Assembly (NCBI GenBank): GCA_019454205.1
Contig: CP075369.1
Coordinates: forward strand, 1,240,001 to 1,304,000
DNA from: Xanthobacteraceae bacterium
GTDB lineage: Bacteria > Pseudomonadota > Alphaproteobacteria > Rhizobiales > Xanthobacteraceae
Length of the DNA: 64,000 nucleotides
Reading direction: 5' to 3'
The notes under the pieces are model-generated. The model did not search any database, had not been told where the DNA came from, and was given only the letters and a program-made list of their open reading frames with translations. Below, piece by piece: positions 9,405 to 18,026 of this stretch. The position numbers and the translations under genes were made by a program. Every line of letters starts with the position of its first letter. Position 1 is the first letter of the stretch.

Positions 9405-10637
9405 GTGCCAGCAAAGTTCGATTTCGGTTCGCTTTATGCCGCCGGGCTTCCCGTTCCTGCCGTCAAATGGAATGGCGCCGCTCGCTATAACTTCGTTGGC
9501 GGTCACAATGATCCCGGTGAAACACCTGTTGCCGAACTGACGGCGGCTGCGGACGCCGTGTTGAAGCGGGAAGGGCATATGCTCTCCCACTACAATGTCG
9601 GACACGGGCCGCAGGGCTACAAGCCGCTCCGCGAATTCGTCGCGAAGAAATTGAAACGCGATGCGCAGATTGCCTGCACCGCGGACGATATTCTTCTCGT
9701 CTCCGGCTCGTTACAGGCGCTCGACCTTGTCAATGGCGTGTTCTGCTCGCCTGGTGACACGGTCATCTATGAGCAAGAGAGCTATCAGGGCTCGATAAAC
9801 CGCATGACGCGGATGGGCGTGAAGGTCGAAGGCATTCCGCTCGACAGGCACGGGATGCGAATGGACGTGCTGGCCAATGTGCTCGCCGCGCAGAAGTCTC
9901 GCGGGGTGCGGCCGAAGTTCATCTACATCATTCCCACGGTGCAGAACCCGACCGCGACCATCATGCCGCTGGAGCGTCGGCAGGAGTTGTTGCGGCTGGC
10001 GGATGAATATGGTGTGCCGGTTTTCGAGGACGATTGTTATGCCGATCTGATCTGGAAAGGCGAACGACCGCCCGCGCTCTATGCCATGAGCGAAAGCAAT
10101 AACGTCGTACACATCGGTTCGTTCTCGAAGTCAGTCGCGCCCGCGCTGCGGGTCGGGTACATCGTTGCGCCGTGGGAAGTACTTTCTCGCGCGCTGTCGC
10201 TGAAAACCGACGCCGGTTCGGCGTCGCTCGAGCAGATGCTGCTCGCGGAATTCAGCGAAGCGCATTTTCACGATCATGTACCGAGGCTGCGGAAAGGACT
10301 GCGTGCAAAACTCGAAACCCTGATGGAGTCGCTGAACGCACAGTTCGGCACCAGTGCCGAATTCGACGATCCCGAAGGCGGCATCTTTCTCTGGGTCAAG
10401 CTGCCCGACAATGTCGATGCGATGAAACTGTACCAAGCCGCGTTGGCTTCGGGTGTCGCGATCAACCCCGGACCCGAATGGTCGGTGAACGCGGATCACA
10501 GCCGCAGCCGTATCCGGATATGCTTTGCCAGTCCCACGCATGAAGAAATTCGCGAAGGCATCGCGATCCTTGCGGAAGTGTGTCGCAAGGAATTCGGCGT
10601 GCCGGTGCGTAGCGCCAACGTCACGGCAAAGCGATAA
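9405..10637 (+). CDS. PLP-dependent aminotransferase, class I/II (MocR/LysN-like, no HTH domain)
   Basis: A 410-residue fold-type I aminotransferase related to 2-aminoadipate aminotransferases and to the catalytic half of MocR regulators, but without the GntR DNA-binding domain. The PLP pocket is complete: NPTATIMP near 181-188, D209/D210 with Y212, Schiff-base K242 in GSFSKSVAP, and the carboxylate-binding Arg (SRSRIRICF near 364-372). The frame is open far upstream over the permease gene, but the homologous part begins at about 9405. I take the GTG there, preceded by AAGGTAAG. It sits 35 bases after the permease stop, so it is probably in the same operon and transaminates the imported compound or its product. 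Confidence 0.82.
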   Translation: MPAKFDFGSLYAAGLPVPAVKWNGAARYNFVGGHNDPGETPVAELTAAADAVLKREGHMLSHYNVGHGPQGYKPLREFVAKKLKRDAQIACTADDILLVSGSLQALDLVNGVFCSPGDTVIYEQESYQGSINRMTRMGVKVEGIPLDRHGMRMDVLANVLAAQKSRGVRPKFIYIIPTVQNPTATIMPLERRQELLRLADEYGVPVFEDDCYADLIWKGERPPALYAMSESNNVVHIGSFSKSVAPALRVGYIVAPWEVLSRALSLKTDAGSASLEQMLLAEFSEAHFHDHVPRLRKGLRAKLETLMESLNAQFGTSAEFDDPEGGIFLWVKLPDNVDAMKLYQAALASGVAINPGPEWSVNADHSRSRIRICFASPTHEEIREGIAILAEVCRKEFGVPVRSANVTAKR

Positions 10638-10640
10638 GGA

Positions 10641-11393
10641 TTACCGCTTGATCCAGTACGCTCCGAAGTCGTCGATCTTCACGATTTCGTCCGCTATGCC
10701 TTGGCGCGCGCGGTACTCGTCCACGGCTTCGCGCTGCGACTCGAACAGATAGTAGTCATCCGCGATCAGCGTTCCGCCGGGCGAGAGCTTGCCGTAAAGC
10801 GCGTTCATGCAATCCATCGAGCCTTCGTAGAGATCGCAGTCCAAGCGCAGCAGCGCGAGCCGCACGACCGGCGCGGCGGGCAGGGTGTCCCTGAACCAGC
10901 CCTTGAGGAAGACGACCTGTTGGTCGAGCAGACCGTAGCGTGCGAAGTATTCCTTCACGGTATCCAGCGAAACCGAAAAGTCCGGGTGCCCGTGAAAGTC
11001 GGCTTTCCGGTCGGCCTCGCTATCGCGCGATGAAGGCGGCGGACCTTGAAAGGAGTCGGCGGCAAATACCCGGCGGTCCGACACGCCGTATGCCTTCAGC
11101 ACGGCCCGCATCATGATACATGCGCCGCCGCGCCAGACCCCCGCTTCCAGAAAGTCTCCTGGGATGCTTGCCGCCAGCACGCGCTCGCATTGCTCGCGCA
11201 GGTTCTGCATCCGCTTCACGCCGATCATGGACGGCGCGGAAGAAGGCCAGTCCCAGCCGTTGGTCCGGTAGTCGTCTTTATAGATGCCATTGTTGGACGC
11301 CGGCAGCGGCGGGTCCTGACTCAGCCTTCCGGTAAGGCTGTCCCGCATAAGGTCAAGATAGGTGGAGAGCAGCGGATTGGCGGCCTTGGTCAT
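10641..11393 (-). CDS. TylF/MycF-type (macrocin) O-methyltransferase family protein
   Basis: A 250-residue SAM-dependent methyltransferase of the TylF family, which in known members O-methylates sugars of antibiotics or glycans. Visible features are the YLDLM start, the SAM-binding EAGVWRGG (83-90), and a DCDLY-EGS region followed by GGTLIADDYY, which carries the metal-binding acidic residues of the family. The frame extends to a GTG at 11459, but that would leave only 8 bases to the divergent epimerase start. The ATG at 11393 gives room for a promoter and matches where the family begins. It lies at the edge of the nucleotide-sugar cluster and probably methylates a sugar made there. Confidence 0.8.
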   Translation of the reverse strand: MTKAANPLLSTYLDLMRDSLTGRLSQDPPLPASNNGIYKDDYRTNGWDWPSSAPSMIGVKRMQNLREQCERVLAASIPGDFLEAGVWRGGACIMMRAVLKAYGVSDRRVFAADSFQGPPPSSRDSEADRKADFHGHPDFSVSLDTVKEYFARYGLLDQQVVFLKGWFRDTLPAAPVVRLALLRLDCDLYEGSMDCMNALYGKLSPGGTLIADDYYLFESQREAVDEYRARQGIADEIVKIDDFGAYWIKR

Positions 11394-11467
11394 GCCGCCG
11401 CACGATAGCAATTCCCCCTGCGCTGCGCGATGATGGGCCGATAAAGAGGATTCGTTCACGGCCCTGC

Positions 11468-12490
11468 ATGACCAGTAAGCGCGTACTCATCACCGGCGGG
11501 GCCGGGTTCGTCGGTTGCAATGCCGCCCGCTACTTCGGACAGCGGAACTGGGACGTAACGGTCCTCGACAACCTTTCCCGCAAGGGCGCCGACCAGAATC
11601 TGGAATGGCTCAAGGATGAGACCGCCTTCGCCTTTGCCAATGTCGATGTGCGGGACACCGCTGCCGTCGATAAAGTGGTTTCCGAAAGCCGCTACGATGC
11701 CGTGATCCATCTGGCGGCGCAGGTCGCGGTAACGACCTCGGTGATCGAGCCGCGCATGGATTTTGCTGTGAATGCGCTCGGCACCTTCAACATGCTGGAT
11801 GCCGTGCGCCGCTTCTCGCCGGAGGCCGTTTTCCTGTTTGCCTCGACCAACAAGGTTTACGGCAAAATCGCAGGGGCCACGACCGAACTGCGCGGCAACC
11901 GCTACGCCTACACCAATCGGCCGCACGGCATCGGGGAGAGCGAACCGCTCGATTTCCTGTCGCCCTATGGCTGCTCCAAGGGCGCGGCTGACCAGTACGT
12001 CCTCGACTTCGCGCGCATCTACAAGATCCCGGCGGCTTCGTTCCGGCAGTCCTGCATCTACGGGCCGCGCCAGTTCGGCGTGGAAGATCAGGGCTGGGTC
12101 GCCTGGTTCGCCATTGCCTCGTTGTTGGGCCGTAACATTACGATCTATGGCGACGGCAAACAGGTCCGCGATGTCCTCCATGTGGACGATCTGGTCATGG
12201 CCTATGAAGCCGCGATCCGCGCGCCGGACCGCATTGCGGGGCAGGCGTTCAATGTCGGCGGCGGGCCGGACCGCATCATGTCCTTGCTCGACCTGATCGC
12301 GCTGCTGGAGGAACGTCTGAAGAAGAAAATCCCGCTTCGTTGGGATGCCTGGCGGCCCGGCGATCAGGAGGTCTATATCAGCGACGTTCGGAAGCTCGCA
12401 CAGGCACTGGACTGGAAGCCGGAAATCGACCCGGCTAAGGGCGTCGGTGCGCTGATTGATTGGGTCGCCCAAAATCGCGACGCCTTCTAG
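11468..12490 (+). CDS. NAD-dependent epimerase, CDP-paratose 2-epimerase-like
   Basis: A 340-residue extended SDR enzyme. The N-terminal NAD motif is GGAGFVG (10-16). The catalytic triad fits S126/T127 in ASTNKVYG, Y167 and K171 in PYGCSKGAADQYV. The STNKVYG box, the GCSKGAADQYV helix and the RQFGVEDQGWVAWF segment are typical of CDP-paratose/CDP-tyvelose 2-epimerases (RfbE/TyvD). That assignment is by resemblance. No CDP-glucose-forming genes (rfbF, rfbG, rfbH, prt) are in the window, so the real substrate may be another NDP-sugar. It is transcribed divergently from the methyltransferase and heads the glycan cluster. Confidence 0.78.
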   Translation: MTSKRVLITGGAGFVGCNAARYFGQRNWDVTVLDNLSRKGADQNLEWLKDETAFAFANVDVRDTAAVDKVVSESRYDAVIHLAAQVAVTTSVIEPRMDFAVNALGTFNMLDAVRRFSPEAVFLFASTNKVYGKIAGATTELRGNRYAYTNRPHGIGESEPLDFLSPYGCSKGAADQYVLDFARIYKIPAASFRQSCIYGPRQFGVEDQGWVAWFAIASLLGRNITIYGDGKQVRDVLHVDDLVMAYEAAIRAPDRIAGQAFNVGGGPDRIMSLLDLIALLEERLKKKIPLRWDAWRPGDQEVYISDVRKLAQALDWKPEIDPAKGVGALIDWVAQNRDAF

Positions 12491-12750
12491 GAAAATCTGC
12501 CCATAAAATATTCTTCTAATCCGATGAACCGGAGGCGATGCTGATGCGTTGTGTTCCGGCGGCTGCCGTACTTTCTTTAGGCCGGGCTGTTCTTGGGCTG
12601 GTTCATCACGTCAGTGTCACTTCCTTACGTTCGGCAAAACGGCTACGCTTCTCTTGAAGTGAAGGACTGGCTGAACATCCGTTCATTTCACCCTGCAGAA
12701 GCATACGCGACGTCTGCGGTGTCTTGCGAAGCGAGGCGAAAGGCGTCCCG
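12491..12750. other. 260-base intergenic region with possible remnant coding text
   Basis: The gap between the epimerase and UDP-glucuronate decarboxylase genes holds no convincing gene. A 39-codon frame (12538-12657) has a GGAGG just upstream and reads like a short hydrophobic peptide. A second frame (about 12593-12754, TTG start) ends in a TGA overlapping the next gene's ATG and contains a membrane-like stretch (LGWFITSVSLPYV). Neither resembles a known family. The two frames together could be the decayed remains of one small membrane-protein gene. Otherwise the region probably holds the promoter of the downstream genes. Confidence 0.3.
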
Positions 12751-13725
12751 ATGAAGTCCGAAAAGAGCAGGGTATTGGTGACCGGCGGTGCCGGGTTTGT
12801 CGGTTCTCATCTCTGCGAAAGGCTGCTGGCCCAGGGCCACGAAGTTCTTTGCGCCGACAACTTCTATACCGCTTCGCGTTCGACCGTCGCTTTCCTGACT
12901 GAGAACGAGCGCTTCGAGCTGCTCCGCCACGACGTTTGCCACCCGCTCTTTGCGGAAGTGGACAGGATCTACAATCTCGCCTGTCCCGCGTCGCCGGTGC
13001 ATTACCAGTCCGACCCGATCCAGACCATGAAGACCAGCGTGCTCGGCGCGCTGAACATGCTCGGCCTTGCCAAGCGCACCGGCGCAAAAATCCTGCAAGC
13101 CTCGACCTCGGAAATCTACGGCGATCCGATGATCCATCCGCAGACGGAGGATTACTGGGGCAACGTGAACCCGATCGGCGAACGTTCCTGCTACGACGAG
13201 GGCAAGCGCGCCGCCGAGACCCTGTTCTTCGACTATCACCGGATGCACAAGCTGCGCATCAAGGTGGCGCGCATCTTCAATACCTACGGTCCCAACATGC
13301 ACCCGAACGACGGGCGCGTGGTTTCCAACTTCATCGTGCAGGCGCTGACCAACAAGGACATCACCGTCTACGGCAACGGCGGGCAGACCCGCTCGTTCTG
13401 CTATGTGGACGATCTGGTCGAAGGCCTGATGCGCCTGATGGAAAGCGGCGACCATGTCACCGGCCCGGTCAACCTCGGCAACCCCGGCGAGTTCACGATC
13501 CGTCAGCTTGCCGAACTGGTCGTGGAAATCACCGGCTCCAGCTCCAAGATCGTCCACCGGCCGTTGCCCTCTGACGATCCGAAACAGCGCCGCCCTGACA
13601 TCAGCAAGGCCCACGAGTTGCTCGGTGGCTGGCGGCCGATGGTGCCGCTGCGCGAAGGGCTGGTGAAAACCGCGGCCTACTTCGAGGAACTGCTGCGCAG
13701 CGAGCGCGAGCCGGTTACCGTCTGA
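12751..13725 (+). CDS. uxs: UDP-glucuronic acid decarboxylase (UDP-xylose synthase)
   Basis: A 324-residue extended SDR enzyme that converts UDP-glucuronate to UDP-xylose. The hallmarks are very clear: NAD motif GGAGFVG (12-18), the UXS-specific [10 protein letters not shown] (78-86), TSEIYGDP (119-126) with the catalytic Ser/Glu, [11 protein letters not shown] (143-153) with Y148 and K152, and ARIFNTYGP. The ATG at 12751 is preferred over the in-frame upstream codon at 12724 because it begins right before the conserved strand and has a GAAAGG-like site upstream. It probably supplies UDP-xylose to the putative glycosyltransferases downstream. The nearby GH39-like protein, a fold that includes beta-xylosidases, fits this. 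Confidence 0.92.
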   Translation: MKSEKSRVLVTGGAGFVGSHLCERLLAQGHEVLCADNFYTASRSTVAFLTENERFELLRHDVCHPLFAEVDRIYNLACPASPVHYQSDPIQTMKTSVLGALNMLGLAKRTGAKILQASTSEIYGDPMIHPQTEDYWGNVNPIGERSCYDEGKRAAETLFFDYHRMHKLRIKVARIFNTYGPNMHPNDGRVVSNFIVQALTNKDITVYGNGGQTRSFCYVDDLVEGLMRLMESGDHVTGPVNLGNPGEFTIRQLAELVVEITGSSSKIVHRPLPSDDPKQRRPDISKAHELLGGWRPMVPLREGLVKTAAYFEELLRSEREPVTV

Positions 13726-13835
13726 CCCGCTGAAAGCACCTCTTCAATCGGCTTCCCATCAATGAAAGAATATGATCGTACGGGTGCGTCTTGCGGCATG
13801 AGCGCCGTTTGCGTGCCCGCAGGAGCGTGGAAGAT

Positions 13836-14822
13836 ATGAGGGTACTCGTTACCGGCGGCGCGGGGTTTATCGGCACGCATCTCGCGAGGCGGCTGCTCGC
13901 GGACGGCCATGAGGTGCTGGTGGTCGATAACGAGTCGAACGGCTCGCCGGACGGGCTTCCTAAAGAAGTCTGGTATCGCAAGGGCGATGTCACGAAGCCG
14001 GAGGAAATCGAACCGGCCTTCGCGAAGGGGCTCGATGCGGTTTGCCATATCGCCGGACAGGTTTCGATCATCCGCGCCTTCGACAATCCGGTCGGCGATC
14101 TGCGCACGAATACGGAAGGCACGTTGCAGGTCGTGAGTTTGTGCGTGAAGCACAAGGTGCCGCGCCTGGTCTATGCGAGTTCGATGACGCTCTACGGCAA
14201 TGTCGCCGCCGTGCCGACGCCGGAAAGCGAGCCGTGCCTGCCGGATTCCTATTACGGCATCACCAAGTTCGCGGCGGAGCGCTACGTCCATTCGACGGCC
14301 GGGCGTCCCGATCTCGATTTCGATTTCTCGGTGACGTCGCTGCGCATGTTCAGCGTGTTCGGGCCGGGACAATCGTTCAGCAATCCCTATCAGGGCGTAC
14401 TCGGCATCTTCTCCGGCAACGTGCTGCGCGGCGAACCGATTTCCATTTATGGCGACGGTGAACAGACCCGCGACTTCATTTACATCGGCGACATCGTCGA
14501 CGGCTGGGCGCGCGCACTCACCACGCCCGGCGCGAAAGATAAAATCATAAACCTGGGCAGCGGCCGCCCAACCTCGATCAATCAGCTTGCCGAATACGTC
14601 ACCGGTGCATTCGGCTACAAGCCGGGCGAGTATCCGATCAAACGCATGCCCGGCCGCCCCGGCGAACAGCGTAAGGTGCAAGCCGACAGCAGGCTGGCGA
14701 AGCAGGTTCTCGGGTGGGAGCCGCGCTATTCGTTCGAGCAAGGTCTCGCGGAAACCGTAAAGTGGGCGAAGGCCGAGTTCGCCTCCAACCCCGGCGCGGA
14801 TTCTCTGAAGGCACGGAAATGA
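13836..14822 (+). CDS. NAD-dependent epimerase/dehydratase (UDP-glucose 4-epimerase-like)
   Basis: A 328-residue extended SDR protein with NAD motif GGAGFIG (7-13), a YASSMTLYG strand carrying the catalytic Ser (115/116), and Y140 and K144 in YYGITKFAAE. The C-terminal RPTSINQLAEY and MPGRPGEQRK blocks bind the nucleotide sugar in 4-epimerases. UDP-galactose or UDP-arabinose epimerisation would both be plausible; the latter would use UDP-xylose made by the preceding gene. The start at 13836 is chosen over 13791 because it opens directly on the first beta strand. Its last four bases ATGA overlap the next gene's start. Confidence 0.85.
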   Translation: MRVLVTGGAGFIGTHLARRLLADGHEVLVVDNESNGSPDGLPKEVWYRKGDVTKPEEIEPAFAKGLDAVCHIAGQVSIIRAFDNPVGDLRTNTEGTLQVVSLCVKHKVPRLVYASSMTLYGNVAAVPTPESEPCLPDSYYGITKFAAERYVHSTAGRPDLDFDFSVTSLRMFSVFGPGQSFSNPYQGVLGIFSGNVLRGEPISIYGDGEQTRDFIYIGDIVDGWARALTTPGAKDKIINLGSGRPTSINQLAEYVTGAFGYKPGEYPIKRMPGRPGEQRKVQADSRLAKQVLGWEPRYSFEQGLAETVKWAKAEFASNPGADSLKARK

Positions 14823-15910
14823 AACTGCTCATCGTCACCGACGCGAATGCATGGGTGCGCAGCATTGCGTCCGTCCATCACTGGAGCGAAACCGGCAAGG
14901 CGCTCGGCCATGATGTGCTGGTTTATGGCGAGCCGAACCCCGAACTTCCGGCCCTGCGTTTCACCCGCGACCTTTCTGGAATCGATCTCGCCTTGATCCT
15001 GTTGCAGGTGCCGTCCGACTTTCCGGACATGCCGCACCTCGCGCGGTTGCTCGACGGTATTCCGCCGGAGCGCCGCGTGGTTGCCGACCTCTGGGGCCAC
15101 TACAACGACACCATCCGCGTCGATCACGACTTCAACCATCTCGAAAAGCTCGACGGCCATCTCGGTTGGGAGTGGGAAGAGGCGGTGCAGGCCGCTGGCA
15201 GCACTGTTACGCAACCCGCGTTGAAGCCGCGGCGTGCCAATGTGAAGCCGTTTCTGTTCCATGGCTTCAATCCCGCGGCGGTGGTGCGCAACTACAAGAA
15301 CGCATCCGAAGCGGCTGCTGCCTGGAAAGCAGCGGCAAAGCCCTATGGCGTCGTCTACGTCGGCAGCAACTGGCAGCGCTGGTCGCAGATGCGCGCTTTC
15401 CTCGAAGGCTACGGTCCTGCGCGAAATGAAGTCGGCAAGGCTTGCCTGATCGGGTGGGACTGGGCGGAGCGCCCGGAATGGGCTGCGCAGAAGGGTATCG
15501 CCGGCGTCGATACCGACCCTGCGTTATTGAAATCCCTCGGCGTGGAGACGAAGAACGGCGTGCGCTTCGACGAGGTGACGAAGCAGCTGAACGAAGGCCG
15601 CTTTGCGCCTGTTATCCATCGTCCGCTGTTTCGTGAACTCGGTCTCGTCACCAACCGGACCTTCGAGACGTTCTACGCCGACACCATGCCTGTGCTGATG
15701 CTGGCGGAAGATTTCGCGGTTTCGATCTACGGCCCGGCCGGAGCGAGACTCATCCCGAAGGTGAGTGTCGCGGATCATCTTCGTGCCGCGTGGAAAGAGC
15801 CTGAGCAGTATTGGGACGCGGTCCTGAAAGTACGCGAGCACCTCGCGCAGCACCATTCCTATGCGCGCCGTTTCGACGAATTGCGCGCGCTCGCCGGGGC
15901 CGCGCGGTGA
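14819..15910 (+). CDS. CgeB-like putative glycosyltransferase, paralogue 1 of 3
   Basis: A 363-residue protein, first of three tandem homologues. It starts with a Rossmann-like strand (MKLLIVTDANAW) and has a GHDVLVYGEP segment. Shared landmarks are a DFNH motif near 105, a KPFLFHGFNP block, an RWSQ-type region, and a C-terminal FETFYADTMPVLML...VSIYGPAG block. The C-terminal block resembles the CgeB/glycosyltransferase group 1-like domain, where the nucleotide sugar would bind. The true start at 14819 overlaps the epimerase stop (ATGA). No signal peptide or membrane helix is visible, so it should be cytosolic. The role as a glycosyltransferase is inferred from fold resemblance and from the nucleotide-sugar genes upstream. 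Confidence 0.68.
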   Translation: MKLLIVTDANAWVRSIASVHHWSETGKALGHDVLVYGEPNPELPALRFTRDLSGIDLALILLQVPSDFPDMPHLARLLDGIPPERRVVADLWGHYNDTIRVDHDFNHLEKLDGHLGWEWEEAVQAAGSTVTQPALKPRRANVKPFLFHGFNPAAVVRNYKNASEAAAAWKAAAKPYGVVYVGSNWQRWSQMRAFLEGYGPARNEVGKACLIGWDWAERPEWAAQKGIAGVDTDPALLKSLGVETKNGVRFDEVTKQLNEGRFAPVIHRPLFRELGLVTNRTFETFYADTMPVLMLAEDFAVSIYGPAGARLIPKVSVADHLRAAWKEPEQYWDAVLKVREHLAQHHSYARRFDELRALAGAAR

Positions 15911-16965
15911 ACATCCTGTTCGTGATGAAGCATCGCGGCAACGCAGGGAATACCCATGCGGTTGCGAATTACATCCGCGTCGCGCCGCGCTACGGACATT
16001 CGGTCGCGCTGTATGGCGAGCCGCAGGAACACCTGCCGGAATTGAAGTTCTCGACCGACATCAATGCCGCCGACGGTATCGCCTATCTGTTCGAGTCCGA
16101 GATTTACCGCATCAAGCCGCTGCGCGAAGTGAAGATGCTGGGGTCAATTCCGAAGCATCGCCGCCTCATCTTCGATATGGACGGAATGTATAATCCAGTC
16201 GTGCAGGTGGATGGCTACGACTTCAATCATCCGAGCGAGGCCGAAAGCCGCCGCTGGGAGATCCACTACGAAGCGCTCGCCGACCGCATCATGAAGCCGA
16301 TGCTGGCAAAGCCCACGCGGCCGCACGAAGGTGCGATGATCTTCTACGGCTACGATCCGGCGCTCGAACTCGATCCTGCGCAGGCGCCGGAAAAGGATTT
16401 CGACATTCTCCACCTCGGCCATAACTGGTGGCGCTGGCGCGACATTGGCGGAAAATTGCTGCCCGCAATCGAAAAGGTACGGGGAGACATCGGGGAGATA
16501 GGTTTCGTCGGCCTGTGGTGGGATGGCCCGCCGGCGGAAGGCGCGGATGCCGGGCCGCGGGCTGCGTTCGAGTCCGATCCCGCGGCTTTCAAGCGGCTTC
16601 GCATCAAGACCTCTGACTCCGTTCTTTACACGGATGTGATCCGCACCATGAGCCGCGCAAAGATCAATATCTTTACGCAGCGGCCCGTGTTGCATCACCT
16701 GAAGCACCTTACGCTAAAGTATTTCGAGATTTTCTATGCCGACACCATTCCTCTTTTGATGCTGGACGAGGAACTGGCGGTTTCTGTCTATGGTCCGGCC
16801 GCGCGCGAACTGGTGCTGGACCGCAACATCGACGAGAAGTTGCTCGATGCGTTGCGCCGTCCGGATTATTACCGCGACCGCGTTCGCGAAGTGCGCCGGC
16901 ATCTCGCCGCGAATTATTCTTACGACAGGCGGATGAGCGAACTCGCTGCCGCGTTCGCGGACTAA
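15907..16965 (+). CDS. CgeB-like putative glycosyltransferase, paralogue 2 of 3
   Basis: A 352-residue homologue of its two neighbours. It begins with VNILFVMKHRGN at a GTG that overlaps the previous stop (GTGA). It has GHSVALYGEP, the YDFNHPSE motif (near 102), an IFYGYDPA block in place of PFLFHGFNP, the HNWWRWRDIG segment, and a FEIFYADTIPLLML...VSVYGPAA C-terminal block. Compared with paralogue 1 it has a DMDGMYN motif instead of DLWGHYN. The three copies are diverged enough to suggest three different linkages or acceptors rather than recent duplication. Function is inferred from family resemblance and context. Confidence 0.67.
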   Translation: MNILFVMKHRGNAGNTHAVANYIRVAPRYGHSVALYGEPQEHLPELKFSTDINAADGIAYLFESEIYRIKPLREVKMLGSIPKHRRLIFDMDGMYNPVVQVDGYDFNHPSEAESRRWEIHYEALADRIMKPMLAKPTRPHEGAMIFYGYDPALELDPAQAPEKDFDILHLGHNWWRWRDIGGKLLPAIEKVRGDIGEIGFVGLWWDGPPAEGADAGPRAAFESDPAAFKRLRIKTSDSVLYTDVIRTMSRAKINIFTQRPVLHHLKHLTLKYFEIFYADTIPLLMLDEELAVSVYGPAARELVLDRNIDEKLLDALRRPDYYRDRVREVRRHLAANYSYDRRMSELAAAFAD

Positions 16966-16969
16966 CGGC

Positions 16970-18022
16970 ATGAATATCGTATTCGTGTATTGGGGATACG
17001 AGAACGCAGGCAGCATGCTCGACCTGCGCGGTTATTCGCACGCCGCAGAGAAGATGGGTCACAAGGTTACGATCTACGGTCCGAACGAAGTGACCTATGC
17101 GCCAAATTACTCCAAAGATCTGCGCGAAGCCGACGCCGTGGTTTTCGTGGTCGAGTGGACCACCGACCTGCAATTTGGCGACCGGGTGGACTGGGCGCGG
17201 CTGATCGCCTCTGTGCCGCGTTCGCGTCGTGTAGTGATCGATTGCGACGGCGCGTATAACGAGCCGATCCGTCATCACGGCGACTATAATCACAAGAGCG
17301 AAGAGTCGAGCCAACGTTGGCTCGAGGTCTGCGACGGCATTGCCGACAAGATCTGCCAGCCGACCGTCAAGCCGCAGCGCAAGAACGTGCGTCCATTCCT
17401 GTTTCATATCTACGATCCGAGTTGGGAGTCGCCGCTCGAATTCTCGAACAAAGAATTCGACATGATTTATGTCGGCCATACCAAATTTCGCTGGCGCGGC
17501 ATGTCACGCGTATTACGGGCGATCGAACCGGTGCGCAGCAAGGTGAAGCGGATAGGCCTGGTGGGCGAGGGCTGGGACAATCCGCCCGAATGGACCCAGT
17601 GGCACGAGATCAAGGCCGACTACGAAGTCGACCGAGAGTATCTGAAAAAGCTGAACGTGGAGCTGTTCCCGCCGATCCCGTACCGTGAAGTGACGGACAC
17701 CATGAACAAGGCAGTGTTCAATCCGGTGATGTACCGGCCGCTGTTCGAAAAACTCGATTTTGTGACATGCCGCACTTACGAGACACCCGCCGCCGGCACC
17801 ATCCCGGTTTTCGTTCTTGAGCCTGCATACATAAGAGAAGTGTACGGCGAGGCGGCGCTGGAACTCGTACTGCCGCAGGAGCATCCTGAAGATAAAATTT
17901 CGGACGTGCTGTCGCGTCCGGAGCACTATGCAGGTATCGTCCGCGACATTCGCGCCGATTTCGGCGTGCGCCACAGCCCGGAAGCGCGGCTGAAAGAATT
18001 GATCGGAATTATCGAGGCCTGA
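16970..18022 (+). CDS. CgeB-like putative glycosyltransferase, paralogue 3 of 3
   Basis: A 350-residue third member of the tandem family, starting 5 bases after paralogue 2. It shares MNIVFVYWGYEN at the N-terminus, GHKVTIYGPNE, DCDGAYN, GDYNHKSE, VRPFLFHIYDPS, and a KFRWRGMS segment. The C-terminal block reads YETPAAGTIPVFVLEPAY...VYGEAA, where the FYADT of the other two is replaced by PAAGT. That divergence falls in the presumed nucleotide-sugar site, so the donor may differ. No membrane segment is visible. It is likely co-translated with the upstream copies and with the glycoside-hydrolase-like gene 4 bases downstream. Confidence 0.67.
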   Translation: MNIVFVYWGYENAGSMLDLRGYSHAAEKMGHKVTIYGPNEVTYAPNYSKDLREADAVVFVVEWTTDLQFGDRVDWARLIASVPRSRRVVIDCDGAYNEPIRHHGDYNHKSEESSQRWLEVCDGIADKICQPTVKPQRKNVRPFLFHIYDPSWESPLEFSNKEFDMIYVGHTKFRWRGMSRVLRAIEPVRSKVKRIGLVGEGWDNPPEWTQWHEIKADYEVDREYLKKLNVELFPPIPYREVTDTMNKAVFNPVMYRPLFEKLDFVTCRTYETPAAGTIPVFVLEPAYIREVYGEAALELVLPQEHPEDKISDVLSRPEHYAGIVRDIRADFGVRHSPEARLKELIGIIEA

Positions 18023-18026
18023 GCGG

